64,000 nt of DNA from Chelydra serpentina (Eukaryota; Chordata; Testudines; Chelydridae): the NCBI GenBank assembly GCA_037349315.1, contig JBAIAC010000004.1, positions 28,151,001 through 28,215,000 on the forward strand, written 5' to 3'. This document shows, piece by piece, positions 1 to 12,577 of this stretch. Position 1 is the first letter of the stretch. The number at the start of each line of letters is the position of its first letter. Below the pieces are notes generated by a model. The model was given only the letters and a program-made list of their open reading frames with translations. It ran no database searches and was not told the DNA's origin. The translations under genes were made by a program, and so were the position numbers.

Positions 1-116
1 AACAGCCGGTGTGTGTAATTTTTCCTGGGATTTGTTCCCCTTACACTACATATTCCACTTACATACTGTACAGCACATAAACAGAAGCGTGCTCTTTGTA
101 GTAGACCATGTTCATA

Positions 117-1245
117 CTAATACTCCTGAGGGAATTCTGCACCAAAAAATTAAAAATTCTGCAAATTTTGTCAAAAATAAACGTGGAGGCTCCAGAATGG
201 CAGAGGGGAACACAGGCCACTGGCTGCACGGAGGTGGAAGATCACCCTGCAACCCCTCCCCTTGGGGGACAGACTCAGAGTAAGGGTGTACCCGACCCTG
301 ACACAGCACAATACCCAGAAATACCGCCAGGCCCTGCCAGGTATAGGCAGGCAGGCTCAGCCCAGCAGGATTAATGGGTGTGGGGATCCAGGTGTAGGGT
401 GAGAAGGCTCTGGGTGGGGCAATCTGGGTGTGGGAGACTCGGGGGGAGGGGGGGTCCAGCTGCATGGGGGGGATCTGGATGCACAAGGGTTGTTGCGAGG
501 TTCCAGGTGCAGGGACAATGGGACTCTGCAGGGGGGTCCACGTGAGAGGGCTGGGGGCTCATCAGGATGGGGGTTTGAGTGCAAGGAGCTCATAGGGGGG
601 TGGTCTAGGGGAGTGGGGGGTCTGGATGCTAGGGGTGGGGCTTGGCAGGGGAGGGCTCCAAATGCAGAGGATGAGGCTCAGCGGAGTGGGGGTTCGGATG
701 CGGGGCGCCCAGTGCGTATGTGGGGGGGGGTGTCAGCTTGGCAGGGGGGTTTCAGTATGGGGGGTCCACATTGCACAGGGGTTGAGCAAATGGGGGAGCA
801 GCTCCCATACAGCAACACCTCCCCCCATGGCTGAGAAACCATGGGGGCAGGAAGTGTGTGTGGGGTGAGGTGGGGGGGTTTGAAGTGCAGAGCTTCCTGC
901 AGCCAGGGGAGGTTTCTGGGCATGGATCTGACCCAGCCCCAGCCGCTCCTTGTAGGGGAAGAGGAAGCCCCATCCTCCTCTGCCCCCCAGCGCAGCCAGG
1001 ACTAGCAGCTGAGCCAGATGCAGGGTAGGAGCCACCAGACAGGGTATCCCCACTCTCTCCACTGACTGCTCTGGGTACCCGAAACTATGCGACTACCTTG
1101 CTGGGGAGGGGTGCGTGAACACTCTTGAGGCTTCCTTTTGCTTCCCCATCAGAAAGTCATTTTTCTGCAGGGAAGCAAAGAAATATGCGGGGGACATGAA
1201 TTCAGCACACATGTAGTGGCACACAATTCCCCCAGGAGTAAGAGT
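117..1245. mobile_element. Non-autonomous DNA transposon with terminal inverted repeats and G-rich interior
   Basis: The left end reads tactcctgagggaattctg and the right end (near 1230-1245) reads the inverse, caattcccccaggagta. The flanks fit a TA target duplication. The interior from about 360 to 870 is a very G-rich, loosely repetitive stretch with many runs of four or more G. No transposase frame is visible; the open frames here are by-products of the biased composition. A second end of the same family lies at 3350-3503. The superfamily (Tc1/mariner or another TA-targeting group) is inferred. Confidence 0.6.
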
Positions 1246-2090
1246 ATTGAGCATATCCTTGATGAGAACCCGGAGATGAAAAATGGAAGGAATGGTACAG
1301 TAAATCTAAGCTTCAAGTTTGAAATGTCAGCTTCCCAGAACTATGGGTTCAAATCACAAGACTAAAGGCTTATACCCTTGCTTCATACATACATTGAGTT
1401 CTCCCACTGTATGTGGGTCTTTCGGATGAGATCTTAAAAACTGAGGTTCAGTTTGTTCTGGGGAGACAATAAGAGTGAGCAGGCTATTTACTCAGGGTTA
1501 AACCTTCCTTTTCCTCACCAGTGTGCAATGTAATTTTTTGCCATTTGCTTGTCTGATGCCCTCCACTCCAGAGGCTCTCCATTTCAGCAGAGAAGCTATT
1601 TAATTGTGTATGTAAGGGGCTGAATGGGAGTGGAGGCACAGGGCCACAGAGGGGAGGGAGGTGTAGAACCACATGGTGATGGGGGAAGGGGTGCAGAGCC
1701 AGATGGGGAGTGGGTGTCTGAGTAGAGGTACACATGGGGACAGGGGTAGATGTGCCTGACTGAATGGAAGAAGCTAGGGGTCAGCCAGGGTCTGCATAGG
1801 GGAAGCTTCCTAACAATCCTTCCCAAACCCCCCAAAAAACCTGTTCCATACTTTTCCCACCCATACCCAAGTTCACACCCAGGCTCCTTCCCAGCAATTT
1901 ACTTGCCTCTCCCTCAGCTCCTCCATTACCCCTGACTCCCCCAAGCCTTTGCACTGCTTCTGAGGGGTGAAGGAAATACGGTTCTGTACTGTAGTTTAAA
2001 TGACTTATTACTCAGAGTTCTGTATTCATATGCCTAGTAAGGAATCTATTTGCCAAAAAACATTTCCTGAATCTTTTTTGTTGTCTGTGT
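1246..2090. other. Interval without a gene; old repeat traces
   Basis: No coding exon is supported. Around 1340-1460 there is a B-box-like gggttcaaatcac and a stretch containing ctttcggatgagatctt, a motif common in old MIR or L2-like repeats. The rest is unassigned. Confidence 0.4.
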
Positions 2091-3350
2091 TAGAATCATA
2101 GAACTGGATGGGACGTCGAGAGGTCATCTAGTCCAGTCCCCTGCACTCAAGGCAGGACTATGTATTATCTAGACCATCCCTGACAGCTGTTTGTCCAACC
2201 TGCTCTTAAAAATCCCCAATGATGAAGATTCTACCACCTCCCTAGGCAATTCATTCCAGTGCTTAACCACGCTGAGAGTTAGGAAGTTTTTCCTAATGCC
2301 CAACCTAAACAATTTAAACCCATTGCTTCTTGTTCTATCCTCAGAGGTTAAGAACAACAATTTTTCTCCTTCCTCCTTGTAACAACCTTTTATGTACTTG
2401 AAAACTGTTATGTCCTCTCTCAGTCTTTTCCAGACTAAACAAACCCAATTTTTTCAATCTGCCCTCATAGGTCATGTTTTCTAGACCTTTAATCATTTTT
2501 GTTGCTCATCTCTGGACTTTCACCAATTTCTCCACATCTTTCCTGAAATGTGGCACCCAGAACTGGACACAATACTCCAGTTGAGGCCTAATCAGCACGG
2601 AGTAGAGCGGAAGAATTACTTCTCGTGTCTTGCTTACAACACTCCTGCTAATACATCCCAGAATGATGTTCGCTTTTTTTGCAACAGTGTTACACTGTTG
2701 ACTCATGTTTAGCTTGTGATCCACTATGACCCCCAGATCCCTTTCCGCAGTACTCCTTCCCAGGCAGTCATTTCCCATTTTGTATGTGTGCAACTGATTG
2801 TTCCTTCCTAAGTGGAGTACTTTGCATTTGTCCTTATTGAATTTCATCCTATTTACTTCAGACCATTTCTCCAGATCATTTTGAATTTTAATCCTATCCT
2901 CCAAAGCACTTGCAACCCCTCCCAGCTTGGTATCATCCACAAACTTTATAATTGTACTCTCTATGCCATTATCAAAATCATTGATGAAGATATTGAACAG
3001 AACCGGACCCAGAACTGATCCCTGCGAGACCCCACTCGTTATGCCCTTCCAGCTTGACTGCGAACCACCGATGATTACTCTCTGGGAACAGTTTTCCAAC
3101 CAGTTTTGCACCCACCTTATAATAGCTCCAACTAGGTTGCATTTCCCTAGTTTGTTTATGAGAAGGTCATGCAAGACAGTATCAAAAACTTTACTAAAGT
3201 CAAGATATACCACGTCTACTGCTTCCCCCCATCCACAAGGCTTGTTACCCTGTCAAAGAAAGCTATCAGGCTGGTTTGACACAATTTGTTCTTGACAAAT
3301 CCACGCTGACTGTTATTTATCACCTTATTATCTTCTAGACATACTTGCTG
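2091..3350 (-). mobile_element. CR1 LINE fragment, minus strand, with reverse transcriptase remains
   Basis: The 3' end lies at 2091 in the orientation of the standard CR1 tail (tagaatcatagaactgg on the plus strand). The minus frame 3213-2506 encodes reverse transcriptase: YLDFSKVFDT, then [20 protein letters not shown], then the catalytic block written FVDD (FADD in related CR1). The frame resumes at 2360-2169 with the family's C-terminal sequence ([12 protein letters not shown]). It is 5' truncated and broken by frameshifts, so it is not functional. Confidence 0.9.
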
Positions 3351-3503
3351 TCAGGTATTTTGAATTAAATGACCAAAAATAATTGAAACGGGTAAGATTA
3401 TACTGTTATTTTGACAAATAAAATATGCAGAATTTTGCAGAATTTTAAAATATTGTGCGCAGAATTTTTAATTTTTTTGGCACAGATTTCCTCCAGAAGT
3501 AAA
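3351..3503 (-). mobile_element. Second copy end of the TIR transposon family seen at 117-1245
   Basis: Read on the minus strand from about 3503, the sequence has cttctggaggaaatctg, then a gccaaaaaaattaaaaatt stretch, closely matching the left end at 117-160. Only this one end is present. It abuts the 5'-truncated CR1 at 2091-3350, so the two ends at 117 and 3503 face each other as long-range inverted repeats. Confidence 0.55.
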
Positions 3504-3666
3504 TCATGAATGCAAGTAACTAACTACTCAGATGCGTCATCACACTGAAGACAGTGGAATGACTCACATCCATAAAGTTTGCAGCATTGGACTATGGTTT
3601 GTAAAACATTTTGATTGCATGTCAGTAGTAGGCTTTCTTCCAGCAACTAACAGAAGTTACTAGATC

Positions 3667-6117
3667 ACAGGCCCTGGTTCTCATGGGTGACTTTAATCAC
3701 CCCGACATCTGCTGGGAGAGCAATACAGCGGTCCACAGACAATCCAGGAAGTGTAGGGGACAATTTCCTGGTGCAAGTGCTGGAGGAACCAACTAGGGGA
3801 AAAGCTCTTCTTGACCTGCTGCTCACAAACAGGGAAGAAATAGTAGAGGAAGCAATAGTGGATGGGAACCTGGGAGGCAGTGACCATGAGATGGTCGAGT
3901 TCAGGATCCTGACACAAGGAAGAAAGGAGAACAGTAGAATACAGAGCCTGGACTTCAGAAAAGCAGACTTTGACTCCCTCAGGGAACTGATGGGCAAGGT
4001 CCCCTGGGAGAATAACATGAGGGGGAAAGGAGTCGAGGAAAGCTGGCTGTATTTTAAAGAAACCTTATTGAGGTTGCAGGAACAAACCATCCCGATGTGT
4101 AGAAAGAAAAGTAAATATGGCAGGCGACCAGCTTGGCTTAACAGTGAAATCCTTGCTCGTCTTAAACACAAAAAAGCAGCTTACAAGAAGTGGAAGATTG
4201 GACAAATGACCAGGGAGGAGTATAAAAGTATTGTTCAGGCATGCAGGAGTGAAATTAGGAAGGCCAAATCACACTTGGAGTTGCAGCTAGCTGGAGATGT
4301 TAGGAGTAACAAGAAGGGTTTCTTCAGGTATGTTAGCAACAAGAAGAAAGTCAAGGAACGTGTGGGCCCCTTGCTGAATGAGGGAGGGAACCTTGTGACA
4401 GAGGATGTGGAGAAAGCTAGTGTACTCAATGCTTTTTTTGCCTCTGTCTTCACAGACAAGGGCAGCTCCCAGACGGCTGCACTCCGCAGCATGGTATGGG
4501 GAGGAGGTGACCAGCCCTCTGTGGAGAAAGAAGTAGTTCGGGACTATTTAGAAAAGCTGGACAAACACAAGTCCATGGGGCCGGATGCACTGCATCCGAG
4601 GGTGCTAAAGGAGTTGGCCGATGTGATTGCAGAGCCATTGGCCATTATCTTTGACAAATCATGGCAATCGGGGGAGGTCCCGGATGACTGGAAAAAAGCG
4701 AATGTAGTGCCCATCTTTAAAAAAGGGAAGAAGGAAGATCCGGGGAACTACAGGCCAGTCAGTCTCACCTCAATCCCTGGAAAAATCATGGAACAGGTCC
4801 TCAAGGAATCAATTTTGAACCACTTAAAGGAGGGGAAAGTGATCAGAAACAGTCAGCATGGATTCACCAAGGGCAAGTCATGCCTGACTAACCTAATTGC
4901 CTTCTATGATGAGATAACTGGCTCTGTGGATGAGGGGAAAGCAGTGGATGTGCTATTTCTTGACTTTAGCAAAGCTTTTGATACAGTCTCGCACAGCGTT
5001 CTTGCCAGCAAGTTAAAGAAGTATGGGCTGGATGAATGGACGGTAAGGTGGATAGAAAACTGGCTGGATGGTCGTGCTCAACGGGTAGTGATCAATGGCT
5101 CCATGTCTAGTTGGCAGCCGGTATCAAGTGGAGTGCCCCAAGGGTCGGTGCTGGGGCCGGTTTTGTTCAATATCTTCATCAACGACCTGGAGGATGGTGT
5201 GGACTGCACCCTTAGCAAGTTTGCAGATGACACTAAACTGGGAGGAGTGGTTGATACGCTGGAGGGTAGGGATAGGATACAGAGGGACCTAGCCAAATTA
5301 GAGGATTGGGCCAAAAGAAATCTGATGAGGTTCAACAAGGACAAGTGCAGAGTCCTGCACTTAGGACGGAAGAATCCCATGCACTGCTACAGACTAGGGA
5401 CCGAATGGCTGGGCAGCAGTTCTGCAGAAAAGGACCTAGGGGTAACAGTGGACGAAAAGCTGAATATGAGTCAACAGTGTGCCCTTGTTGCCAAGACGGC
5501 TAACGGCATTTTGGGCTGTATAAGTAGGGGCATTTCCAGCAGATCGAGGGACGTGATTATTCCCCTCTATTCGGCACTGGTGAGGCCTCATTTGGAGTAC
5601 TGTGTCCAGTTTTGGGCCCCACACTACAAGAAGGATGTGGATAAATTGGAAAGAGTCCAACGGAGGGCAACAAAAATGATTAGGGGGCTGGAGCACATGA
5701 CTTATGGGGAGAGGCTGAGGGAACTGAGATTGTTTAGCCTGCAGAAGAGAAGAGTGAGGGGGGATTTGATAGCTGCTTTCAACTACCTAAAAGGGGGTTC
5801 CAAAGAGGATGGATCTAGACTGTTCTCAGTGGTAGAAGATGACAGAACAAGGAGTAATGGTCTCAAGTTGCAGAGGGGGAGGTTTAGGTTGGATATTAGG
5901 AAAAACGTTTTCACTAGTAGGGTGGTGAAGCACTGGAATGGGTTACCTAGGGAGGTGGTGGAGTCTCCTTCCTTGGAGGTTTTTAAGGTCAGGCTTGACA
6001 AAGCCCTGGCTGGGATGATCTAGTTGGGGTTGGTCCTGCTTTGAGCAGGGGGTTGGACTAGATGACCTCCTGAGGTCCCTTCCAACCCTGAGATTCTATG
6101 ATTCTATGATTCTATGA
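3667..6117 (+). mobile_element. CR1 LINE, 5'-truncated, with long intact ORF2 and (ATTCTATG)n tail
   Basis: The copy begins inside the endonuclease domain ([15 protein letters not shown] in the frame of 3686) and runs to a canonical CR1 3' end, with three attctatg units at about 6094-6117. It is the longest and best preserved LINE in the window. Retrotransposition of CR1 uses an AP-type endonuclease and target-primed reverse transcription. Only the C-terminal part of the endonuclease is present, so this copy could not move by itself. Confidence 0.95.
3755..6023 (+). pseudogene. CR1 ORF2 fragment: endonuclease C-terminus plus reverse transcriptase
   Basis: About 755 codons are open without a stop up to the TAG at 6021-6023. 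Visible blocks are [11 protein letters not shown] at the endonuclease end, [13 protein letters not shown] (about 4955-4990), [20 protein letters not shown] (about 5128-5187), the catalytic FADD at 5220-5231, and the family C-terminus [13 protein letters not shown]. Near 3750 a small deletion shifts the frame: upstream codons read [10 protein letters not shown] in one frame, downstream codons ([10 protein letters not shown]) in another. The frame is also open back to 3687, but those residues are out of frame for the family. An intact RT core suggests a fairly young insertion. It lies in the last visible intron of CWC15, on the opposite strand. Confidence 0.9.
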
Positions 6118-8573
6118 TACCTGACATCTTCCAAGCTAAGTCCTTCACAACCATAATCTTAAAATGCCAGCTCGCCTGAGGTAAGGAAATATCCTTTTAC
6201 AGGTGGGAAATTGATGCGGCAGCTACATTGTGCCCTCAAGATTATTACTCATAAGGATAATCTTACTCCCAGGCAGAAGTGGTGGGAAGGTCAGTCACTT
6301 CTATGGAAGTGTTGTTGTCCTCTTCTCAAGACCCTTTGGAAGCAGTCTCTGAGGTTGGCATCCACTTGGGGGGCAGGGGAGACTTGGTGGATTATGGATG
6401 GGGAGTGGGCAGTCCCTCCATGTGTGGGGCTAGGGCTGGATGCAGGGAGGCAGTTGTCCACTCATAGGCCCCACAGTTTCCACAGGAGAATACACCACAG
6501 CCTGGGGCTGAATTTCTCCTCATGAAGCTCACTTCCATAGCAGGAAACCCACTGTTTCAGTGGTGGCCTAAAGGGCAGCAGTGGCTCCAAATGTTGCCAG
6601 GAAGTGATGGATGAGGGAATAAGACAATGGGAGCTAAGACAGTGAAGAGGGCATGCAGCTAATTCGGGGTGGGAGAAGAGAGCGAACCCTCTCCATGGAC
6701 CAATGTGGTAGCTGTGAAAACACCCACCCTTTGTCCACTTATTTTAACAAAAAAAAAAGATGATCCATCCTAGAGATTTCTGGACTCCAAATCCCTTACT
6801 TCTGCTTCCTTTTAAATTAAAATGGCTACTTTATCTTTTCCTGAGCTTTTGCAAGCTTTCCATTTAATCCATCCTAAGTGCAGAAGGATAGGAGAACACT
6901 TGGACGGGGAACATGCTTTTTTGTTTTTAAATTGAGCAATCTACAGAGATGTTTATCTTTACTGTTGCCATCATAATGAAGCCTCCTTAACTTGATCTCA
7001 CTAACAGGCTTTCTGTGCCTCCCATGACAGTAAGAGGGAGCCATATTTCATTATCTCAATTTATATTATTTTGGAATATTCTGAAAATCTTGTCTTTTAT
7101 ATACAATTTTGATTAGTATGGACTTAATTTTCAGGCTAGCGCTATAAAAATGTTTTCAAAGTACTTTGAAGTCATCAATATTTACTTTAAAATGCTTTTA
7201 TGCCTACATATAGGATAATTTTCAGCCATTGGCTGAGAGACAGTAGCGAAGAACAGACATCTCCTTCCCACTAAAATACATAGCAAGTGTGTAACAACAT
7301 GTACCACCAGATCCAATAATATTTAATTAGCATTTCTTCTTAGGAGGAAACACGGATTCATTTTAAGTCACTGTCTATACATGAATTGTTACACACTGAC
7401 TTTTTCTCAAAAAGAGGCTTTCACTGAGGATAAAGAATATTAGCAGTTAAAAAAAGCCAGCAAAAGCCAGATGAATGTTGTGCTATATACTTCACAGATT
7501 CAAGTGCCCTCTAGTGGCACATAAAGTGAACCTTTAGAAATTTAATTCCCACACCCCCACTTTTGTATATTTAATATAAATCTTGAAATACACTTCTGTG
7601 CACAGCAATTCCAAACCATTAAATTCCCAATGCAAAGCCATCTGTACATCAGTGTGAAGTAACAAACTAAACTATTTAATAGATACAGAATAGAAATTCA
7701 AACTTTCAGTCAAATTGAAATTATAAATTTTCCTTGTAAGAAGAGCCTTCTCTAGGATCACACAAACAGAAGTCTCTTCAGGTAGGCTCAGCAGCAGGTA
7801 TTTGGAGAACCACAGCTTCAAATCCAACCAGGGCTTATTCACCCCTTCAACTTTCCATGATAAAAGAAATCAGCCATTAGTATATTGCCACGGGCCTTAT
7901 GAAATGCTCTGATGGGCCATGTACGGCCTGTGGTCTGTAGGTTGGGCACCCCTACTGTAACATGCAAAGCTGGTTAAGTTAAAGCTTGGGGGGTAGCCTA
8001 GGCTTCAGCATGTGCAGAATGGTCAAATTGAAGTTTACAGTGCCTTGTTTATACCAGACCTTTAAAACGTAGAACATTCTAACCACACACCTTTAAATTC
8101 TGTTAAGCACAGGATTTGGGATACCATTCTAAACTACTGGACAACCATGACCAATGGTACACAACTGAAAGGTGGCATTGTAAGAGCATAAGTAAAGTAT
8201 TTGGGTTTTCTTGGGATGAGAGGCACCATAAACTAACAGATTTGCACTAATTTCCCTGTTTATAATACCCTACATAAGCTTGAAAATAGTTTCCTGTGCT
8301 ATCAACACTAGAGGCTAGATTCTCAGCTGTATCCAGTGAGAAGGAAGGCCACAAAGGACTTTGTTGCAGGTCCCCAATTCTGGCTGATTCTAAACTGGCT
8401 GTGGCATAATAGGCTGTTCTAGAGTATCCCAGTGGACCCCCAGAGAGATGTTTGGCAGCCAGAGATTACTAGAACACATTGCATTCCAGTCATACCTCTT
8501 TCCCATCCCTTACACCAGGGGCTGATGATCAGGGTGGCATAGAACCCAGCTCAAATGAAACTGCATTGAGTGG
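6118..8573. other. Intronic interval without a gene; one hAT end near 7955
   Basis: No exon, RNA gene or full transposon can be supported. The stretch belongs to the large last visible CWC15 intron if the missing 3' exons lie beyond the left edge. At about 7880-7955 the sequence ggtctgtaggttgggcaccc resembles one terminus of a hAT element; the matching left terminus is not found. I looked on the minus strand for the C-terminal CWC15 coding segment and did not see it. Confidence 0.5.
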
Positions 8574-9341
8574 CCTTATGGCAGGCCTGCACAACTCGTA
8601 AAGCGTCGAGGGCCATATTACTCCAAAGAAAACAGCTGAGGGCCGAAACCCCCCAGCCCCGCGGAAACACCCCACGCGCCCACAGCGCCGCCCACCCTGC
8701 GGAAACAACCCCTCCTTCCCCAGCGCTAGGGTGTGGAAGCCTGTAGAGGGGGAAAGAAACAGCGCGCATAGGGTGACCAGATCACAGCAGTAAAATAGGA
8801 CCCGCCCTGTCCCCGCTTGGCCCCATCCGGAGGTGTGAATGAGGAAGGCGTGGAAGGCAGGCACCTCCAGACAGCTGCAACCCTTGGAGAGGGGATGGGA
8901 ACCAGACCAAAGACAATCAGACTTGTCAAGTGGGCTGACTAGAGAAGAGCAGACATACTGACGGCCTGGGGGGTTAGAAGCAAGCACCTTCCGTTGGGAA
9001 CACCCTCTTTGAAGCATTGGGACAACCCCCAGCCCAGAGACAAGCAGCAAAAAGGACCAACGGACACAGTCCCAGATTTTGAATCTGGGAGATTTGCCGC
9101 CAGCTCACCTGCCTGCCCGCTGTTGGCCTCTTACCTTCTGCCGCTGCTCCTGCACCTGCCGCTGGCTCACCCTCACTCCCCAGCCTGCCACTGGCCTCTT
9201 CACCAGCCCTCCCACCCGCCGGCCGGCCATTGGCTTGCCCCACCCCACCGCTTGCCTACTCACCCCCCGCGGGCTGCACAGTGAGCACACACGGGCCGCA
9301 TGCAGCCCCTGGGCTGCATGTTGTGCAGGCCTGCCTTATGG
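8574..9341. mobile_element. hAT-type MITE with 8-bp target duplication
   Basis: An exact duplication CCTTATGG is at 8574-8581 and 9334-9341. The element between them (8582-9333, 752 bp) starts caggcctgcacaac and ends gttgtgcaggcctg, an exact 14-bp inverted repeat. The 8-bp duplication is diagnostic of hAT-like transposition. The interior is GC-rich and has no transposase frame, so it would need a transposase in trans. Confidence 0.93.
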
Positions 9342-9349
9342 AGTTGTAC

Positions 9350-10127
9350 TGTATCCATCTTGGTCCCAGGGTACTAGAGAGACAAGGTGGATAAGGTAAT
9401 ATCTTTTATTGGACCAAGTTCTGTTACCTGAAATCTGTTATTTACAGCCAGGCACTCAGGTACCATAGAATATACTCTAAAGAGAAAGTCCAGGATACAG
9501 ACCATAATACACTCAAAACTGCCTTCACTAAACAAAGATACTCCACCAGAGAAGTAGATCACATAATGGAATGGGTCACCCAAACACCCCAAGAGAACCT
9601 GCTTCAGTCACCTACCACCTCACACTGGAACCCATATGGGGTACCATCAAACAACCACCTCCATACTTGATGGGGACTCCATCCTGAAGTAAATATTTCC
9701 TGAACCCCCTCTTTTGGCCTTCAATCGACCAATCTCTCCAAGCTCATCATCAGAAGCAACTCCCCACAGACCAGAATACACCAACTCAAAGTGGCACCAG
9801 ATCCTGCCAGAACAACAGATACAAAACCTGCAGTCATCTCTCCACTGCTACAATGATCAACATCCTCCACAACACACCTTTCAAGATCCATGGGTCCTAC
9901 ACATGCCTATCACAACATTTGATATACCTCATCGAGTGCACTAAATGCCCCAATAGCAACTATGTCGGTGAAACCAGACAATCACTATGCTATCAAATGA
10001 ACTCACCCAGGAAAATGAAAAGAAAAAAACACCACATCACCTGTGGGTGAACACTTTTCACAAAGCGATCACTCTAGATCTGACCTATTTATTGGTCTAA
10101 TAAAAGATATTACCTCACTCACCTTGA
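9350..10127 (+). mobile_element. Degenerate Penelope-like element (second family)
   Basis: The ends are inverted copies of each other: gacaaggtggataaggtaat near 9381 and attacctcactcaccttg near 10110-10126. In between, translated fragments include YLIECTKCPNSNYVGETRQS (about 9920-9980), matching the GIY-YIG endonuclease region of Penelope-like elements. Several frameshifts and stops show it is dead. The same terminal sequence recurs alone at about 22290, 38770-38960 and 45000. Confidence 0.7.
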
Positions 10128-10530
10128 GTGGTCTTAGTCAAATCTCCAGAACTACTTACCAGAACCGTAACATGGTTTGGCACACTGGCAGCCTTTAGTC
10201 AAGAACCAATTGGCACAGGAACTGAAACGTTGTTAAGGGATTAAGTGCATTGGTTTGCACAGTACCCCATCCCATGCCTGGCTCTAACTGCCGCCATTGG
10301 CACTTCCCTTTAATGGAGTACTAAGTTCACCCCATACAAAAATTTAAATAAGAAATTTATTCCTGGTAAATGTCCTTTTAAAGGGCTACTGCAGTATTAA
10401 AATGTGCTTCTTACTTGTTTTTAATAGTTCTACACTATCACTTTCAGTGTGATTTCTAGTATATTGTGAAACTGCATTTTTTTAAAATTCATTTTCAAGC
10501 AAAAAGCCTATTTAACTGGTGAGATTTTAC

Positions 10531-10641
10531 CTTTCGGGCCTGCTCCTCAGCTCTTTCTTTTTTGATTTTTTCTAGTTCAGCCAGAAGAGCTGCAGTATCG
10601 TCATCGCTCTCTTCATCAAAATCCTCATCTTCATCATCTTC
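10531..10641 (-). CDS. CWC15: CWC15 coding exon with acidic stretch (last visible coding exon)
   Basis: Read on the minus strand this exon encodes 37 codons, [15 protein letters not shown] followed by [19 protein letters not shown], the acidic then helical part of CWC15. The acceptor ctgttag is just upstream of 10641 and the donor aag|gtaaaa follows 10531; both junctions are phase 0. The protein belongs to the activated spliceosome and Prp19-related complex in the nucleus. The family continues for about 80 more residues (a basic segment and conserved C-terminus). I cannot find these between 1 and 10530, so they should lie beyond the left edge of the window. Confidence 0.93.
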
Positions 10642-11652
10642 CTAACAGGAGGAAATGGGGGTTGGTTACTTCATTCCATTTCATAAAACCTGCGGTCTAT
10701 TGTGAAAAGTATACATTTACTCCGGAAAAAGAAATTACACAGAACCAAATATTTTGCCCAAACGTTGTAAAACCAGGACAGCCTACGACAGACTAGAATT
10801 TGCTGGAAGTGGATTCCTGAAGTGTTTCGGAGGTTGCAATGACAGCAAGTGTAATACAAATTATTCTTTCGGCCTTGAACATTAAAAGCAAGGCACAAAT
10901 GGATGCATTTGTTCTTATCCAGACTATGCAATTCATTACTTGCATCCAACGGCTAGGCGGTTGGCACAGTGATACAATTACTGACTCCAAACAATCATTT
11001 CACCTGTACCTCAACTTCCCTCGTTCCCGGTTTGATTGTAATTCATCAGTTGTCTCTAATTGTATGCTAAAATTCTAAACGGTTTGGAGCAGGAACTGTC
11101 TTTTTGCTAAAGGAGTGTATAGTGACTAGCACAAGGAGGCCTTGAATGGAACTTTCAAGTACTACTTAGAAGCAAAATTAATATTGTGCTATCAAATGTG
11201 CCACATGCACCCAGAGCAGCACGAAAGGAAGTCATTTTAATAATGTTACAAAATAATGAGAGTAAGAGAGTGGCACATCAGCATCAGAAACTCTAGCTAC
11301 ATAGGTTTTGATTAAATGTAAAGTCACCTCTTTCTATTGGAAGGAAGATCCTCATTATCTACCACCCAGAGCCTTCTATTCTACCCCCCTCCCTTAGTTT
11401 CCTAGCTACTGCTGGGGTGTGTAAAAAGTGATTTCTTCAAACTGCTGTTAGGGTGTGAAAGCAGGGTCCTCCGAACAACTCTACATTTCACCTAACTCCA
11501 GTTACAGGAATTTGTTAAAGAAAATGACCAGATGTGCTGGAACCATTATCTGGCAGTCTGGTCCTTAACAGATCTGCTAATGCAATATGTACCACTATTG
11601 AGTACCCTAAGGAAAAGCAAGAGATCTGGGGAGGAGAACTGAAAATACATAC

Positions 11653-11741
11653 ATCTGTGAGTGGATCATCTGCATCAAGGTTTGCTGCAGGAATCTGATC
11701 TAATCGAGGTTTCTTAGACACCGAAGAGGATGTGGTGTGCT
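11653..11741 (-). CDS. CWC15: CWC15 coding exon
   Basis: The minus-strand exon encodes [20 protein letters not shown], then [10 protein letters not shown], a recognisable CWC15 segment with a KKPR basic patch. The acceptor cttttcag precedes 11741. The donor gat|gtatgt follows 11653. The first codon is completed by one base from the exon at 12578-12690, and the exon ends in phase 0, consistent with the next exon at 10641. Confidence 0.93.
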
Positions 11742-12577
11742 CTGAAAAGTTAAAAAAGGAAAATTTATGAACATCAGTACAAGTTAATAAGATCAACAGC
11801 AAAGCAGAATCACCAAACTTGATCCTGCACATCTAACTTCTGGAATCAAAATGACTTGATGCCTGAACTGACTTCCCCTGTAGAGACATCCCATGGCAGT
11901 GGAACTGGCACCCCAAAAACTCAAGAGGTTCATTTTGTAGTTTCTTCGTGTCATTATTTGAAGAGGAAAGGGGGCCAGCAGAGGTGGATTCACTGCACCC
12001 TCCCAACTCCACAGATCCCAAGGAGACAGGAACCCTCAGTCTTGCACATGGGCTGTTTCTAAACACCGGCAGTCTGGACCTCATCAGCACAGCTTCTGCA
12101 GCCCATAGAGTTTGAATGTCCCCATTTTCTTACCACGAGTGTTGTTTAAGTATCTAGATACATTTTAGATGATCCACACAATAGTGCCTAAATTTTCACA
12201 TACATCAGCACTACAGAACACAATCAAAGAATTATCTGAAATATTTCAGAAGAATTCTCCATTATCCACTAACACTCTCACATATTTTGTAATGCATTAT
12301 TTGTCTCGCCAAGGCTAAAAAAAAAAAAATCTACAGAATGAGTTTCCCCCAAGCAGTACAAGAATAAAAAACTCCTTTAGTACTGTCATGAATTGGCAAC
12401 ATTTATGTAACAGTCATGCTTTAGTGGCTGGCCAATAGATGGTATGTTTTACTATTAGTGACGAAGGTTCTCCTTCAGCTCAAGTAGGTCATGGATTCTA
12501 TCCCCATGATATCCTGACAGAAGTGCATGGATTCATTGCAGAATGTAATTTTCTGGTTAGTAGAAGTTTCATTTTAC

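Noticed and set aside
430..868. Glycine-rich open frames in the G-rich transposon interior
   Set aside because: They result from GC-biased transposon sequence, appear in overlapping frames and both strands, and have no domain.
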